Shown: in pieces, positions 7,132 through 15,224 of the stretch | How positions within the stretch are numbered: position 1 is the first letter of the stretch | Layout: every line of letters starts with the position of its first letter | Origin: Deltaproteobacteria bacterium | GTDB taxonomy: Bacteria; Desulfobacterota; Desulfobacteria; Desulfobacterales; C00003060 | DNA: 34,741 nt | Direction of reading: 5' to 3' | Assembly (NCBI GenBank): GCA_016930875.1 | Contig: JAFGFW010000071.1 | Location: 1-34,741 of the forward strand | Notes under the pieces: generated by a model | What the model was told of the DNA's origin: nothing | Seen by the model: the letters and a program-made list of their open reading frames with translations, nothing else | Databases searched by the model: none | Position numbers and translations under genes: made by a program

Positions 7132-8397
7132 CTAGGCCAGAGCGACCTCCCTGAGGGCAGCCATGATCCTATCCGGCTCATCCATGCCGTAGATTTCAGT
7201 GTCGAACCTGGCACCCAGACCCAGTTTGTCCTCGGCCACATCCTTCATCTCAGGACCCAAGATGACGAGGTCCGTGTAAGGAAGAACAGAGGATAACACG
7301 GTTACGTCCTGTGGACCGGTCGCTCTCTGCAAGCCATCTTCATGACTCACTGCAAGAGCATTCCACAAGTCCCGTTTGATTCTGATAGCCGGGACATCTC
7401 TGAAGTGTTCGGATTCGTAAAAGGGTATCAGCCCTTCCAGGCCTTCCGGCTTTCCACGATAGTGGTTCCACAAGGCAATGGCCAGATCAACCTTCTGTCC
7501 TGCCCAGAAACCGTTCAAATGTCGCTCTTGTGCGTGCGCCACCATCGTCTGATACTTCATGCCCAGTCTGACCAGATCCCTCAAATGCCGTGTGGATCGC
7601 TGTTGCAATTGCTGCTCATGCTTGAGTGCGGTTTCGTCGTACCTAATCCTGAGCCGTGTTGACAGGGAGGCAGGCCTCTCTTCTGCACCCGGCTTGTCGC
7701 AAAGGGCCAAAACACTTCCAAACTCAATGGACGAGCGTTTCTTCATAATTGCGCGGACCGTTTGTTCCTGAAAAGCGTCTTTCCAGAACTTCCGGTGGGT
7801 TAGATGGCCGTTTGCGTTGATGAAGCCACGAAGCGCCCTGAAGATCTGAAAGTCCTCAATGGTCTGGCTGTGTTTGAATGAGAGGCCTTGTGAGAGCTGT
7901 CTTATGACATTGAGACCTTCTCTGGCTTGACGGCCTCCCATCTGGAGAGCTTCGCGATGGAAGGTGTCTTCGAGGCATACGAGCTTTCTGTCCTTGACGA
8001 GGGCCAAGATCTCTTCGTACAAGGCCTTTGAGTTTTCTGCCGTCGAGTTCAATGGTGGCTGCCCTAGCCCGTATCTGATGAGGTTTTCAATGACAGGGGT
8101 ATCCAGATAGAGCACTGGCAGTGGAGAGCGTTCCCCCCGAACTAGGGAAAGCTTGCGGCTCAACAGCTTTCTTTCCTGACCTTCAGGGAGGGAATCAATC
8201 CTCTGTCTCACGCTGGCATCAAGTTGATCAAACATCTCATCAGCGTATGCACGGGCCCCTTTGTCAAGGCGCTTATAATGCTTTACGACATATTCATGCA
8301 GTTGCTGCCACAAATAATCGGACAGCCCATCTTGCCTGGTGGGACCATCTGAAGACAACCTGTCCAAATATTGCCTTATGTGCTTTTTTGTAATCAC
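7132..8397 (-). CDS. Unknown protein, possible PIN-like nuclease
   Basis: I do not recognise this 421-residue protein. The first 90 residues are helical and charged. A beta-strand-like block PVLYLDTPVIENLIRYGL (from about 94) resembles the first strand and aspartate (D99) of PIN-domain RNases. KLVCLEDTFHREAL (E143, D144) could supply a middle acid and LPYTDLVILGPEMKDVAEDK (D376) a C-terminal acid. The spacing between these is far larger than in a standard PIN domain, so an insertion would be needed. It starts at a GTG 12 bases after the stop of the LOG-like gene, so the two form one unit. No signal peptide or membrane segment is seen. Confidence 0.6.
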   Translation of the reverse strand: MITKKHIRQYLDRLSSDGPTRQDGLSDYLWQQLHEYVVKHYKRLDKGARAYADEMFDQLDASVRQRIDSLPEGQERKLLSRKLSLVRGERSPLPVLYLDTPVIENLIRYGLGQPPLNSTAENSKALYEEILALVKDRKLVCLEDTFHREALQMGGRQAREGLNVIRQLSQGLSFKHSQTIEDFQIFRALRGFINANGHLTHRKFWKDAFQEQTVRAIMKKRSSIEFGSVLALCDKPGAEERPASLSTRLRIRYDETALKHEQQLQQRSTRHLRDLVRLGMKYQTMVAHAQERHLNGFWAGQKVDLAIALWNHYRGKPEGLEGLIPFYESEHFRDVPAIRIKRDLWNALAVSHEDGLQRATGPQDVTVLSSVLPYTDLVILGPEMKDVAEDKLGLGARFDTEIYGMDEPDRIMAALREVALA

Positions 8398-8409
8398 GGC
8401 ATCACAACG

Positions 8410-10224
8410 CTATTCGCTGGTTTCACTCACGGTGACCTCATGAATCATCTTGTCTTCTGAGCCGAAGTGTCGGCACAGGGTGTCGAAGATCTCAGCTCCA
8501 TGCTCGACAAAATAGCAACTCTCAAAGACCTTGGGATCCGCCATGCCTTCAGATGCCAGGTGGTTTAGCCAGTCGCGCAGGGGCTCATAAAACTCTCCAA
8601 CAAATATTTGGGGCTTATAATGTCCGATACCGAGTTTCTTCTTCACAAAAGTGATGGCATTTTCAAGGTTTGTGCCTACGCCGCCTTTGAAATAGATGTC
8701 TGCCTCTGTGGTTTCAGATAGAATCTCCTGTCTTTCCAGCAAGTCATTTCTGGCCAGATACGCCGCAAAATCCACGTGGGGATCGATGTCTACGCCGGGG
8801 ATTTTCCAGTACACGGCCCCGGAAAGCATGCCAAGAGAAGCTGTGGTTTCGGAGACAAATGACATAACGCTGCCCGTATTGCCTCCTGTGAGGATACCGC
8901 AAATACCGCCGTGGAAATCCTTGAAGGAGTTAATGCTGTCCACAATTTCTTTCTGCGTCTCAGCATCCACATTCCCTGCTGTTCCGTAGAACGCTGCCAG
9001 CTTTCTTGAGCTAAAGGCCTCATTGAAAGACGGTATCACGGAAGACCTCATAAAGAAGTGCTTATACAGGACGAGGTCCCCTTGCAAGGGGTTTTTCCAG
9101 TAGATAGCGACGCCCATATCCTGTAGGGTATTCATAAAGACGAGGTCTTCGGATCTGAAAAAGTACTCCTCTTCAGGTGCCTTCCTGAAGGTCAAATCCT
9201 TGATAAGTCCCAGATCAGCGGCTACAATAAGATAAGACGCACGGAGTCGGCTGGGGAAATCCTGAAGCACGAGAGATGTGTTCGGCTGCAGCTCGTCTAA
9301 CAGTTGATTGCAGTTTTGGTTCAGCTTGATGAATCTTTGTCCCTCGGCCTCACTGATGGCCGCAACGGTGTTTTCATCCACTGACCGCTCCTCGTAAAGT
9401 CTTTCCAAGGCTGAGGACTTCAGGTCAATATAGAACCTTTCTCTTACACTGTGTTGTGCCACGGCTGGTTTGTAGACTTCGAAGTGCACCGTTTCTTTGA
9501 CGATGTTTTCTGCTCCCCCAATAAGCTCCAGATATATGATGCCATTAGTGTGTTTGCTACCTACCCTGGCATCCGTGTGCTCGGGGTCCAGAATGTAAAT
9601 CTCGTTTTGTTGTGTAAAAAGGCTCGTGTGGGATATGACCCCGCTTCCGGCAGGGACGATGACCCGGTCCACCTTCTGCTCAGGCTGGACAAAATAGAGA
9701 TCTTCACGGGGAATTCTTTTCAGCACGGCAGCTTTTAGATAATGGGGTGTCAAGACCCTCGGATTGGGAAGATGGACAAATGGCATCACAGGCACAGCCA
9801 GAATGCCCCCCTCCAGCACTTTGGTTCCCTTGGGTACAATGATGGTGCGGTTTGAGATCAGGTTAATGAGTTCCTCTGCAGAATACTTGAGTTCAGGGTT
9901 TCTCAAATAGATTTTGCCCACCTCAAGTCCAGGTGCCATCAACTGGTCAATGGTGAGGCCTGCGGAATATTCAGGTATGTAGAACCATAACCTGGCTTCA
10001 TAGGAGATCCTTTTCCCATTCAGTTCAAATTGGCCCAGTTTTTCCTGGTTAATGCCCAGCCTGGCCTTTGTGCTGTGCAGGTCAGTCGTGAGGCAGTCCT
10101 GGTTGCGCAAGAAATACTGCATCTGTTCCTCATCAAGGTCTGCCGAAATCAGCGCAAGAACCTCAGAGTCATCAGCGCTAATGATCTTTTCTATCTTGCA
10201 ATCAGGGCTTTCGTTTAGGGACAC
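8410..10224 (-). CDS. Large protein with C-terminal LOG/SLOG-like nucleotide-binding domain
   Basis: About 604 residues. The first 400 are not recognisable to me; they contain AVPVMPFVHLPNPRV and several beta-rich blocks. From about 408 a Rossmann-like domain follows: KLAAFYGTAGNV, then CGILTGGNTGSVM, then DLLERQEIL, then YFKGGVGTNLENAITF. This order matches the LOG phosphoribohydrolase/SLOG family, whose signature is PGGxGTxxE with an upstream arginine. Here R498 and E521 are kept and the proline is lysine. The domain could cleave or sense a nucleotide. GTG 10224 is preferred because AGAGGT lies seven bases before it; a TTG at 10230 is the alternative. It is co-directional with the possible PIN-like gene. 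Confidence 0.65.
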   Translation of the reverse strand: MSLNESPDCKIEKIISADDSEVLALISADLDEEQMQYFLRNQDCLTTDLHSTKARLGINQEKLGQFELNGKRISYEARLWFYIPEYSAGLTIDQLMAPGLEVGKIYLRNPELKYSAEELINLISNRTIIVPKGTKVLEGGILAVPVMPFVHLPNPRVLTPHYLKAAVLKRIPREDLYFVQPEQKVDRVIVPAGSGVISHTSLFTQQNEIYILDPEHTDARVGSKHTNGIIYLELIGGAENIVKETVHFEVYKPAVAQHSVRERFYIDLKSSALERLYEERSVDENTVAAISEAEGQRFIKLNQNCNQLLDELQPNTSLVLQDFPSRLRASYLIVAADLGLIKDLTFRKAPEEEYFFRSEDLVFMNTLQDMGVAIYWKNPLQGDLVLYKHFFMRSSVIPSFNEAFSSRKLAAFYGTAGNVDAETQKEIVDSINSFKDFHGGICGILTGGNTGSVMSFVSETTASLGMLSGAVYWKIPGVDIDPHVDFAAYLARNDLLERQEILSETTEADIYFKGGVGTNLENAITFVKKKLGIGHYKPQIFVGEFYEPLRDWLNHLASEGMADPKVFESCYFVEHGAEIFDTLCRHFGSEDKMIHEVTVSETSE

Positions 10225-10230
10225 AGCCAA

Positions 10231-10352
10231 ACCTCTGTTATTGGTTATACGTCAATCGTTTAGGGGTTGCGCCGCTCGTTTCGTATGACGTTAGTCGGCC
10301 TACGGCTCGTAGAGCTTTCCGAGCCGTAGGCTCTACAAGCCGGAGGCCTACG
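10231..10352. repeat. Intergenic repeat with two competing hairpins
   Basis: GCCTACGGCTCG (10298-10309) pairs perfectly with CGAGCCGTAGGC (10320-10331). GTAGAGC (10309-10315) pairs with GCTCTAC (10330-10336). The two stems share bases, so only one can form at a time. No T run follows on either strand. It lies between sixA and the LOG-like gene. Confidence 0.6.
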
Positions 10353-10841
10353 CTAGGTGGCAATCAGTTTGAGCTGATCAGGGATCAAGTACCACCGAAG
10401 GCGGCCCGAGTGTGTGGGCAGTTCGTCAACGTCAATTCGGCAGCACCCACCCATCTCAAACTGCACTGCTGCCTTAGCGTCCTGTGTGAGCAAGAAGGAT
10501 GCCACCTCAGCCACCGATGGGAGGTGTCCTGCAATGAGCACACGCTTCGCACCTGAAAGCTCGGACAATGCCTGAATCGTCTCTTCAGGCGGTGTCATGG
10601 CTTTAACCTTTGGTGTTTCGACGATTTTTTCCAAAGGAAATCCGACTTCTTCTGCCACAATGGCTGCTGTCTGCTTGGAGCGCTTCTTGGGACTTGACAA
10701 AATCGCATCAAAGGGCACGCCCATCTTTTTAAGGGCCTGGCCACTGGCATGAATCCTTGCTTCCCCCTCAGGGTTTAGCCCTTCCTCTGGGTCCTGGTCC
10801 TTTGGCAGGGCAGGGCCGTGTTGCATGAGATAGATTTCCAT
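10353..10841 (-). CDS. sixA: SixA-type phosphohistidine phosphatase
   Basis: The 162-residue product is a small histidine phosphatase. MEIYLMQHGPAL gives the RHG-type motif in its QHG variant, followed by LSSPKKRSKQTAAIVAEEVG and the second catalytic histidine in RVLIAGHLPSVAEVASFLL. Members of this subgroup remove phosphate from histidine residues, for example on HPt-type proteins. ATG 10841 is set by a perfect AGGAGGTGATCAC ribosome site just upstream, the best in the window. Its first-motif arginine is replaced by glutamine, which may affect activity. Confidence 0.85.
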   Translation of the reverse strand: MEIYLMQHGPALPKDQDPEEGLNPEGEARIHASGQALKKMGVPFDAILSSPKKRSKQTAAIVAEEVGFPLEKIVETPKVKAMTPPEETIQALSELSGAKRVLIAGHLPSVAEVASFLLTQDAKAAVQFEMGGCCRIDVDELPTHSGRLRWYLIPDQLKLIAT

Positions 10842-10870
10842 GTGATCACCTCCTGTTATTGAGACACTCT

Positions 10871-11287
10871 TCATTCACCGATAATCTTAACCAGCGCCCT
10901 CTTTTTCCTTCGACCATCAAACTCGCCATAGAAAATCTGTTCCCAGGTCCCGAAGTCCAGTTTTCCGTCTGTGACCGCTACGACAACCTCCCTGCCCATG
11001 ATCTGTCTTTTCATGTGGGCGTCTGCATTGTCTTCACCCACATTATGCCTGTACTGTGAGACAGGCTCATGGGGCGCCAATTTCTCCAACCACACATCAT
11101 AGTCGTGGTGTAGTCCGGATTCGTCATCGTTTATAAACACGGAAGCCGTTATGTGCATGGCGTTTACTAGCACAAGGCCCTCTCTGATGCCACTTTCTCT
11201 GAGGCATTCCTTAACCTGTGGGGTGATGTTGACAAAGGCTCGTCTTGTTGGCACGTTGAACCAAAGCTCTTTTCGATAATTTTTCAT
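10871..11287 (-). CDS. yjbQ: YjbQ family protein (UPF0047), copy 1
   Basis: A 138-residue protein of the YjbQ family, a compact trimeric fold with weak thiamine-phosphate synthase activity reported for some members. It shows [52 protein letters not shown] and [21 protein letters not shown], the family order. The start at 11287 is favoured by GAGGAG nine bases upstream; an in-frame ATG at 11296 is possible. Its stop lies 29 bases before the sixA start on the same strand. A second, more divergent YjbQ is encoded at 12502-12930. Confidence 0.9.
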   Translation of the reverse strand: MKNYRKELWFNVPTRRAFVNITPQVKECLRESGIREGLVLVNAMHITASVFINDDESGLHHDYDVWLEKLAPHEPVSQYRHNVGEDNADAHMKRQIMGREVVVAVTDGKLDFGTWEQIFYGEFDGRRKKRALVKIIGE

Positions 11288-11619
11288 CTCCTTCATCTCC
11301 TCTAATTGCTTTGTGCATCGATAGGCCCTGGCAGAGGGACATGCCTTTGGGACCTTATAACAGAAACCGCGTCGTCCTTGCAACACCTTGCCGAGTTTGC
11401 GTCACGGCAACGTCAAAGTTGTATTTCTGACGAGCATCAAAATTCCCCTTTGAAAAGGAAAATTATTTATGTTACCCCCCTTTGGGAAAGGTTGGCAAGG
11501 GGGATTTTAGGAACGAGGCAATTCTTATTGTAAAACATTATGTTAAACATTGACGTGCTGTTATCTTCATGAAACATTCAAAAAAGATAATAGATGTGGT
11601 ATGAAAAAAAGGTGAGGTT
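11288..11619. other. Divergent intergenic region
   Basis: These 332 bases separate the minus-strand yjbQ from the plus-strand PDZ gene. No gene was found. An imperfect inverted segment lies around 11475-11506 (CCCCCCTTT to AAGGGGGAT), similar to common dispersed C/G-rich repeats, next to a partly related tract (TTCCCCTTTGAAAAGGAAAA) near 11442-11461. TTGACG at 11550-11555 could be a -35 box, but no convincing -10 follows. Confidence 0.4.
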
Positions 11620-12498
11620 ATGAAAACAGGAAGACGCCTGATTTTATGCACCATAGCAATGGTTTTCTGTGCCGCTGTGTTGGGCCTTCATGCGGAATCC
11701 CTCCAGGCTACCGGAGGCAAGGACAATGAGCTTGCCTGGCTGGGGGTTTCCGTGGGGAAGGTCGAAGCCAAGGATGAAAGGAAGTTTGATCTGCGTCCCG
11801 GCAAAGGCGTGCTGGTCACGGTAGTGGCAGACGATTCGCCTGCCGATAAGGTGGACTTGGAAGCAGGAGACATCATTCTTTCTTTGGATGGAGCAAAAAT
11901 AAAGAGTCCCGGACATTTCTATAGGATGATCCGCAGGAAAAACCCTGGTGACACCATTCTGCTGGAGGTCATTCATGATGGCAAGAAGAAAAGGTTAAAA
12001 GTCGCATTAGGGGCCCATGACGGAGACGAAGATCCTTTTGAGTTTTTCAGGCGATGGCCACGAATGTTCTGGTCTGTCTGGGACGATAGACCTTACATGG
12101 GGGTTATTTTACAGGATTTGAATGAAGACCTGGCCGGATATTTCGGGGTGGAGCCTGGTGAGGGCGTGCTGATTAGTGACGTGGAGGAAGGAAGTCCGGC
12201 AAAGGAAGCAGGTTTGAAGTCGGGAGACATCTTGACACGGATAGAAGGTGAGAAAGTGGGGTCCTCAGATGATGTGCGGGACATTTTGAGGGATTACGCC
12301 CCTGGGGACGAAATTGAAGTGACGATGATTCGCTCTGAAAAGAAGAGCAAAGCCAAAGTCAAGTTGAGGCAGTCTCGTTTTCAGGAGGACTTGGACAGCC
12401 TGAAAGAGTTTTGGAAAAAACTTGAAAGACAAAGGGATATCCTCCAACGCGAGCTGCATCGTTTGCGCGAATGGGTGGGGGTCAATGGAGGTGCATGA
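11620..12498 (+). CDS. Secreted protein with two PDZ domains, no protease domain
   Basis: The 292-residue product begins with a signal peptide (MKTGRRLILCTIAMVFCAAV, likely cut near residue 25 after LHA). PDZ 1 spans about 40-130 (GVLVTVVADDSPADKVDLEA, GDIILSLDGAKI). PDZ 2 spans about 157-250 (YMGVILQDL, GVLISDVEEGSPAKEAGLKS, GDILTRIEGEKV). The last 40 residues look like a coiled coil (LKEFWKKLERQRDILQRELH). No trypsin-like catalytic domain is present, unlike DegP/HtrA, so it is more likely a periplasmic scaffold or protease adaptor. A GTGAGG sequence precedes the start. The second yjbQ gene begins 3 bases after its stop. Confidence 0.85.
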   Translation: MKTGRRLILCTIAMVFCAAVLGLHAESLQATGGKDNELAWLGVSVGKVEAKDERKFDLRPGKGVLVTVVADDSPADKVDLEAGDIILSLDGAKIKSPGHFYRMIRRKNPGDTILLEVIHDGKKKRLKVALGAHDGDEDPFEFFRRWPRMFWSVWDDRPYMGVILQDLNEDLAGYFGVEPGEGVLISDVEEGSPAKEAGLKSGDILTRIEGEKVGSSDDVRDILRDYAPGDEIEVTMIRSEKKSKAKVKLRQSRFQEDLDSLKEFWKKLERQRDILQRELHRLREWVGVNGGA

Positions 12499-12501
12499 GC
12501 C

Positions 12502-12930
12502 ATGAGCGCTACGGTTGTATATTGTGATAGCCTGGAAGTTTCCTTGGCCATCGGACCAGACATTGTGGAGATCACTGGCCAGCTCTCTTCAATGGCCCGG
12601 AGGGCCGGCATAAAAAATGGCACTCTACATGCCTCTGTTATTGGCTCAACAGGGTCACTCACAACGATTGAGTATGAGCCTGGCGTTGTTGAAGATCTGA
12701 AAAGGGCTATCACGCGACTCGCGCCTCCGGGCATGGAGTATGAGCACGAAAAGGCGTGGCATGATGGCAATGGCCACAGCCACGTGCAGGCAGCCTTGCT
12801 GGGTCCTTCGCTTGTAATTCCAGTGCGCAAGTGCGCATTGGCCCTTGGAACGTGGCAGCAGGTTGTGGTCATCAACCACGACAACCGCCCACGCCAAAGG
12901 TCGATAGAGGTCACGGTGATTGGCACGTAG
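12502..12930 (+). CDS. YjbQ family protein (UPF0047), copy 2
   Basis: A second YjbQ-type protein of 142 residues, divergent from the copy at 10871-11287. It retains GTLHASVIGSTGSLTTIEYE, EYEHEKAWHDGNGHSHVQAALLG and LALGTWQQVVVINHDNRPRQRS. The D-G-N-G-H-S-H block aligns with D-N-A-D-A-H in the first copy, so the putative active site is partly conserved. It is almost fused to the PDZ gene (3 bases apart), which implies translational coupling, although YjbQ proteins lack a signal peptide and should be cytoplasmic. Confidence 0.88.
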   Translation: MSATVVYCDSLEVSLAIGPDIVEITGQLSSMARRAGIKNGTLHASVIGSTGSLTTIEYEPGVVEDLKRAITRLAPPGMEYEHEKAWHDGNGHSHVQAALLGPSLVIPVRKCALALGTWQQVVVINHDNRPRQRSIEVTVIGT

Positions 12931-13043
12931 CTTGCAAACTTATCATCTGATTCATCGACAGGGCGCCCTTCCCCTCTTGCGACCGTGTGAGACCAGAGAC
13001 CTCACGGGCAGAGGAAACGGGATCTTTGTTTTCGGATTGTTAG

Positions 13044-13940
13044 ATGTCTTCTTCAAAGCATAAAGTGGATCCGGCCGTGCCTTTGACGAACCAACCTCCT
13101 CAGATAATTCAGGGGGCGTCAATCTCTACCCGAAAGGTTCAAACCCTTACCGATATCCTTCGTCTCCTTGAAAAAGATAAGGCCATATCAGTGTGGTTGG
13201 ACTCGGGCAAGAATCGGAACCCGGAACTATTTGCTATCCTGGCAGATGAACTCTCCGATTCTGAGAGGAAAGCCCTTACACAGGTTACCGACGTCGTTGT
13301 TCACACCCGGGAAAATTTGGCAAAAAGGGTCGCGGAGCTTGAGAAAGAAAACAAGTCCCTGAGGTCTTTGAGCCTCACTGACGGACTCACCGACCTTTAC
13401 AATTATCGTTTTTTTGCTAAACAGCTTGAGGTTGAGATGGCTCGAACCAGACGGACGGGCCAGCCTTGCTCGCTTATGATGACAGACTTGGATGACTTTA
13501 AACTCTTGAACGACACTCTGGGCCACGATGAGGGAAACAAATTTTTGGTGAAGGTATCGGAAGTAATAGGCGAAAAGCTGAGGCCGACGGATATCCTGTG
13601 CCGATATGGAGGCGATGAATTCGCGGTGATTATGCCGGCTACCACCTTGTTTGACGCTTTGCGTATCGCTCAAAGGCTGAGGGAGTCGGTTGTCATGATA
13701 CCGGCAAAGCTGGACAACCCCTTTTCTGTCAGTATAGGACTGGCAGAGTATGATCCATCTTGCGGACAAGAAATGAGTGTTTTTGTTAACATGGCCGATA
13801 AGGCGCTTTACAGGGCCAAGGAAGGCGGCAAGAACAGGGTTTGTTACGAAGGAAAGCTCCCGGAAGTCGGCAAGGTGGCGCCTGTGACTCAGGACGAGAG
13901 AGCCATTCTCCTTAGGAGGGATGACAAGAAGGGACGATAA
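13044..13940 (+). CDS. GGDEF diguanylate cyclase
   Basis: This 298-residue protein likely makes c-di-GMP from two GTP. The N-terminal 100 residues carry a helical region ending in a coiled-coil signal helix (RVAELEKENKSLRSLSLTDGLTDLYN in sequence). The catalytic domain has LMMTDLDDFKLLNDTLGHDEGN, an intact RYGGDEFAVIMP (GGDEF at 189-193) and a C-terminal ADKALYRAKEGGKNRV. The inhibitory I-site RxxD is present as RPTD at 180-183, exactly five residues before GGDEF, so product inhibition is expected. No membrane segment or known sensor is seen. It is followed after 35 bases by the MinD-like gene. Confidence 0.93.
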   Translation: MSSSKHKVDPAVPLTNQPPQIIQGASISTRKVQTLTDILRLLEKDKAISVWLDSGKNRNPELFAILADELSDSERKALTQVTDVVVHTRENLAKRVAELEKENKSLRSLSLTDGLTDLYNYRFFAKQLEVEMARTRRTGQPCSLMMTDLDDFKLLNDTLGHDEGNKFLVKVSEVIGEKLRPTDILCRYGGDEFAVIMPATTLFDALRIAQRLRESVVMIPAKLDNPFSVSIGLAEYDPSCGQEMSVFVNMADKALYRAKEGGKNRVCYEGKLPEVGKVAPVTQDERAILLRRDDKKGR

Positions 13941-13975
13941 ACATCAATTCAACTCAGAAAGGTCGAGTATCGCCA

Positions 13976-14764
13976 ATGCAGTCAAAAGAGCCTGTTATCA
14001 CCTCTATTGCAAGCGGAAAAGGAGGTGTGGGAAAAACGTTCATTACTGCCAACCTCGCAGCTTGCCTTGTGAGGAAGGGAAGAAAAGTCCTTGTGGTGGA
14101 CTGTGATTTGGGCCTTGCCAATATGGATATCCTCCTGGGGATCACGCCTATGTTTACACTGCAAGATGTGGTTTTCGGAGACCAGACTATTCAAGATGTG
14201 ATCACTTCCACCAAGGCGGGGTTTGACCTGCTTCCGGCCAGTTCCGGCGTGAAGGAGATGGGCCAACTGCTTTACGAGAAGATCCAGATGATAAAGAGCG
14301 CTCTTAGCTCCATTTTTCCAAATTATGATGAGGTCCTTCTGGATACTGGCGCAGGGATCTCGGAGGTCGTGCTTCAGTTTAGTCTATTTGCCCCCAGGAA
14401 TATCATTGTGCTGAACAAAGAGCCGACCAGTTTGACAGACGCCTATGCAGTCATCAAGGTCATGCACCAGCGGTTTGACAGGACATCCTTTGGGATCATT
14501 GTCAATTCAGCAAGGGACGAAAAGGAAGCGGATCGGCTTTTCGGCCATATTGATACGGTCTGCAGGGACTTCTTGGGCATTTCCTTGCACTATCTCGGCC
14601 ACATTGTCAGCGACGAGGCAATCCCGGGGTCTATTGTGAACCAGAAGATTTTGGTACAGACCCACCCGAACTCCAGGGTTGGAATCAATTGCTTCAACAT
14701 TGCCAGAGCCGCTTCCAACTGGAAGCCACAAGCCGTGGCCACAGAGGGGCCTGCGGCTAAATAG
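13976..14764 (+). CDS. MinD/ParA-family ATPase, FlhG-like
   Basis: A 262-residue deviant-Walker ATPase. The P-loop SGKGGVGKTFITANL (residues 13-27) carries both signature lysines, K15 and K20. VLVVDCDLGLANMDILLG supplies the switch I region and YDEVLLDTGAGIS the Walker B/switch II. The family positions cell structures such as flagella or chemotaxis arrays by an ATP-dependent membrane or nucleoid cycle. The GLANMDILLG wording and short C terminus are closest to FlhG/YlxH, but no flagellar genes are in the window. It lies between a diguanylate cyclase and the chemotaxis cluster, which fits a polarity or motility role by context only. Confidence 0.85.
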   Translation: MQSKEPVITSIASGKGGVGKTFITANLAACLVRKGRKVLVVDCDLGLANMDILLGITPMFTLQDVVFGDQTIQDVITSTKAGFDLLPASSGVKEMGQLLYEKIQMIKSALSSIFPNYDEVLLDTGAGISEVVLQFSLFAPRNIIVLNKEPTSLTDAYAVIKVMHQRFDRTSFGIIVNSARDEKEADRLFGHIDTVCRDFLGISLHYLGHIVSDEAIPGSIVNQKILVQTHPNSRVGINCFNIARAASNWKPQAVATEGPAAK

Positions 14765-14795
14765 CCCCAATGCCGGAAGAATAAAGGAGGATGGC

Positions 14796-15191
14796 ATGGA
14801 ACTATGCTTTGCTTTTAGCACTGATGATGGGGAGGACATGATCAAGGAGCACGCGGGCCAGGCCAAGTTTTTTGACGTCTACAAGTTTTCCGACGGGGAA
14901 GCCACGTTTCTGGGAAGAAGGGACAATTCGAAGTACAAGGGCGATGAGGCCATGAAGCACGGTGATCCGAAAAAGGCAAAGGCGACCATGGAGGCGTTGA
15001 AAAATGTAGATGTATTGGTAGCCAGGGTGTATGGCCCGAATTTGCCAAGGCTGTTGAAGAAGTTCCTCTGTGTCGTTATTAGGACCAAGAAGATCACTGA
15101 TGCGATTGAAATCGTGAAAGAAAACATGGGAAAGATTCAGGATGAATACCAAAAGGGCGAATCACGAAAGCACTTGGTTTTAACGGCATAG
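14796..15191 (+). CDS. NifX/NifB-associated family protein (Nitro_FeMo-Co domain)
   Basis: The 131-residue product matches the dinitrogenase FeMo-cofactor biosynthesis fold: ELCFAFSTDDGEDMIKEHAGQAKFFDVYKF at the start, then VLVARVYGPNLPRLLKKFLCVVIRTKKITDAIE. These proteins bind metal-sulfur clusters in nitrogenase maturation, but stand-alone forms are widespread in anaerobes with unknown function. The conserved H19 sits in the EHAGQAKFF block. ATG 14796 lies five bases from a full AGGAGG. No nif genes are seen nearby. Confidence 0.85.
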   Translation: MELCFAFSTDDGEDMIKEHAGQAKFFDVYKFSDGEATFLGRRDNSKYKGDEAMKHGDPKKAKATMEALKNVDVLVARVYGPNLPRLLKKFLCVVIRTKKITDAIEIVKENMGKIQDEYQKGESRKHLVLTA

Positions 15192-15224
15192 AAGGCACCA
15201 GAAGGATTTTTGCCTGAGTCACTT

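Noticed and set aside
11550-11578. Sigma-70 promoter for the PDZ gene
   Set aside because: TTGACG is present, but the 17-base position holds only AACATT, too weak to list as a feature.
13976-14764. Nitrogenase-linked cluster, suggested by a NifH-like P-loop next to a NifX-like gene
   Set aside because: The P-loop protein lacks NifH cluster-binding cysteines and fits MinD/FlhG. No other nif gene is present.
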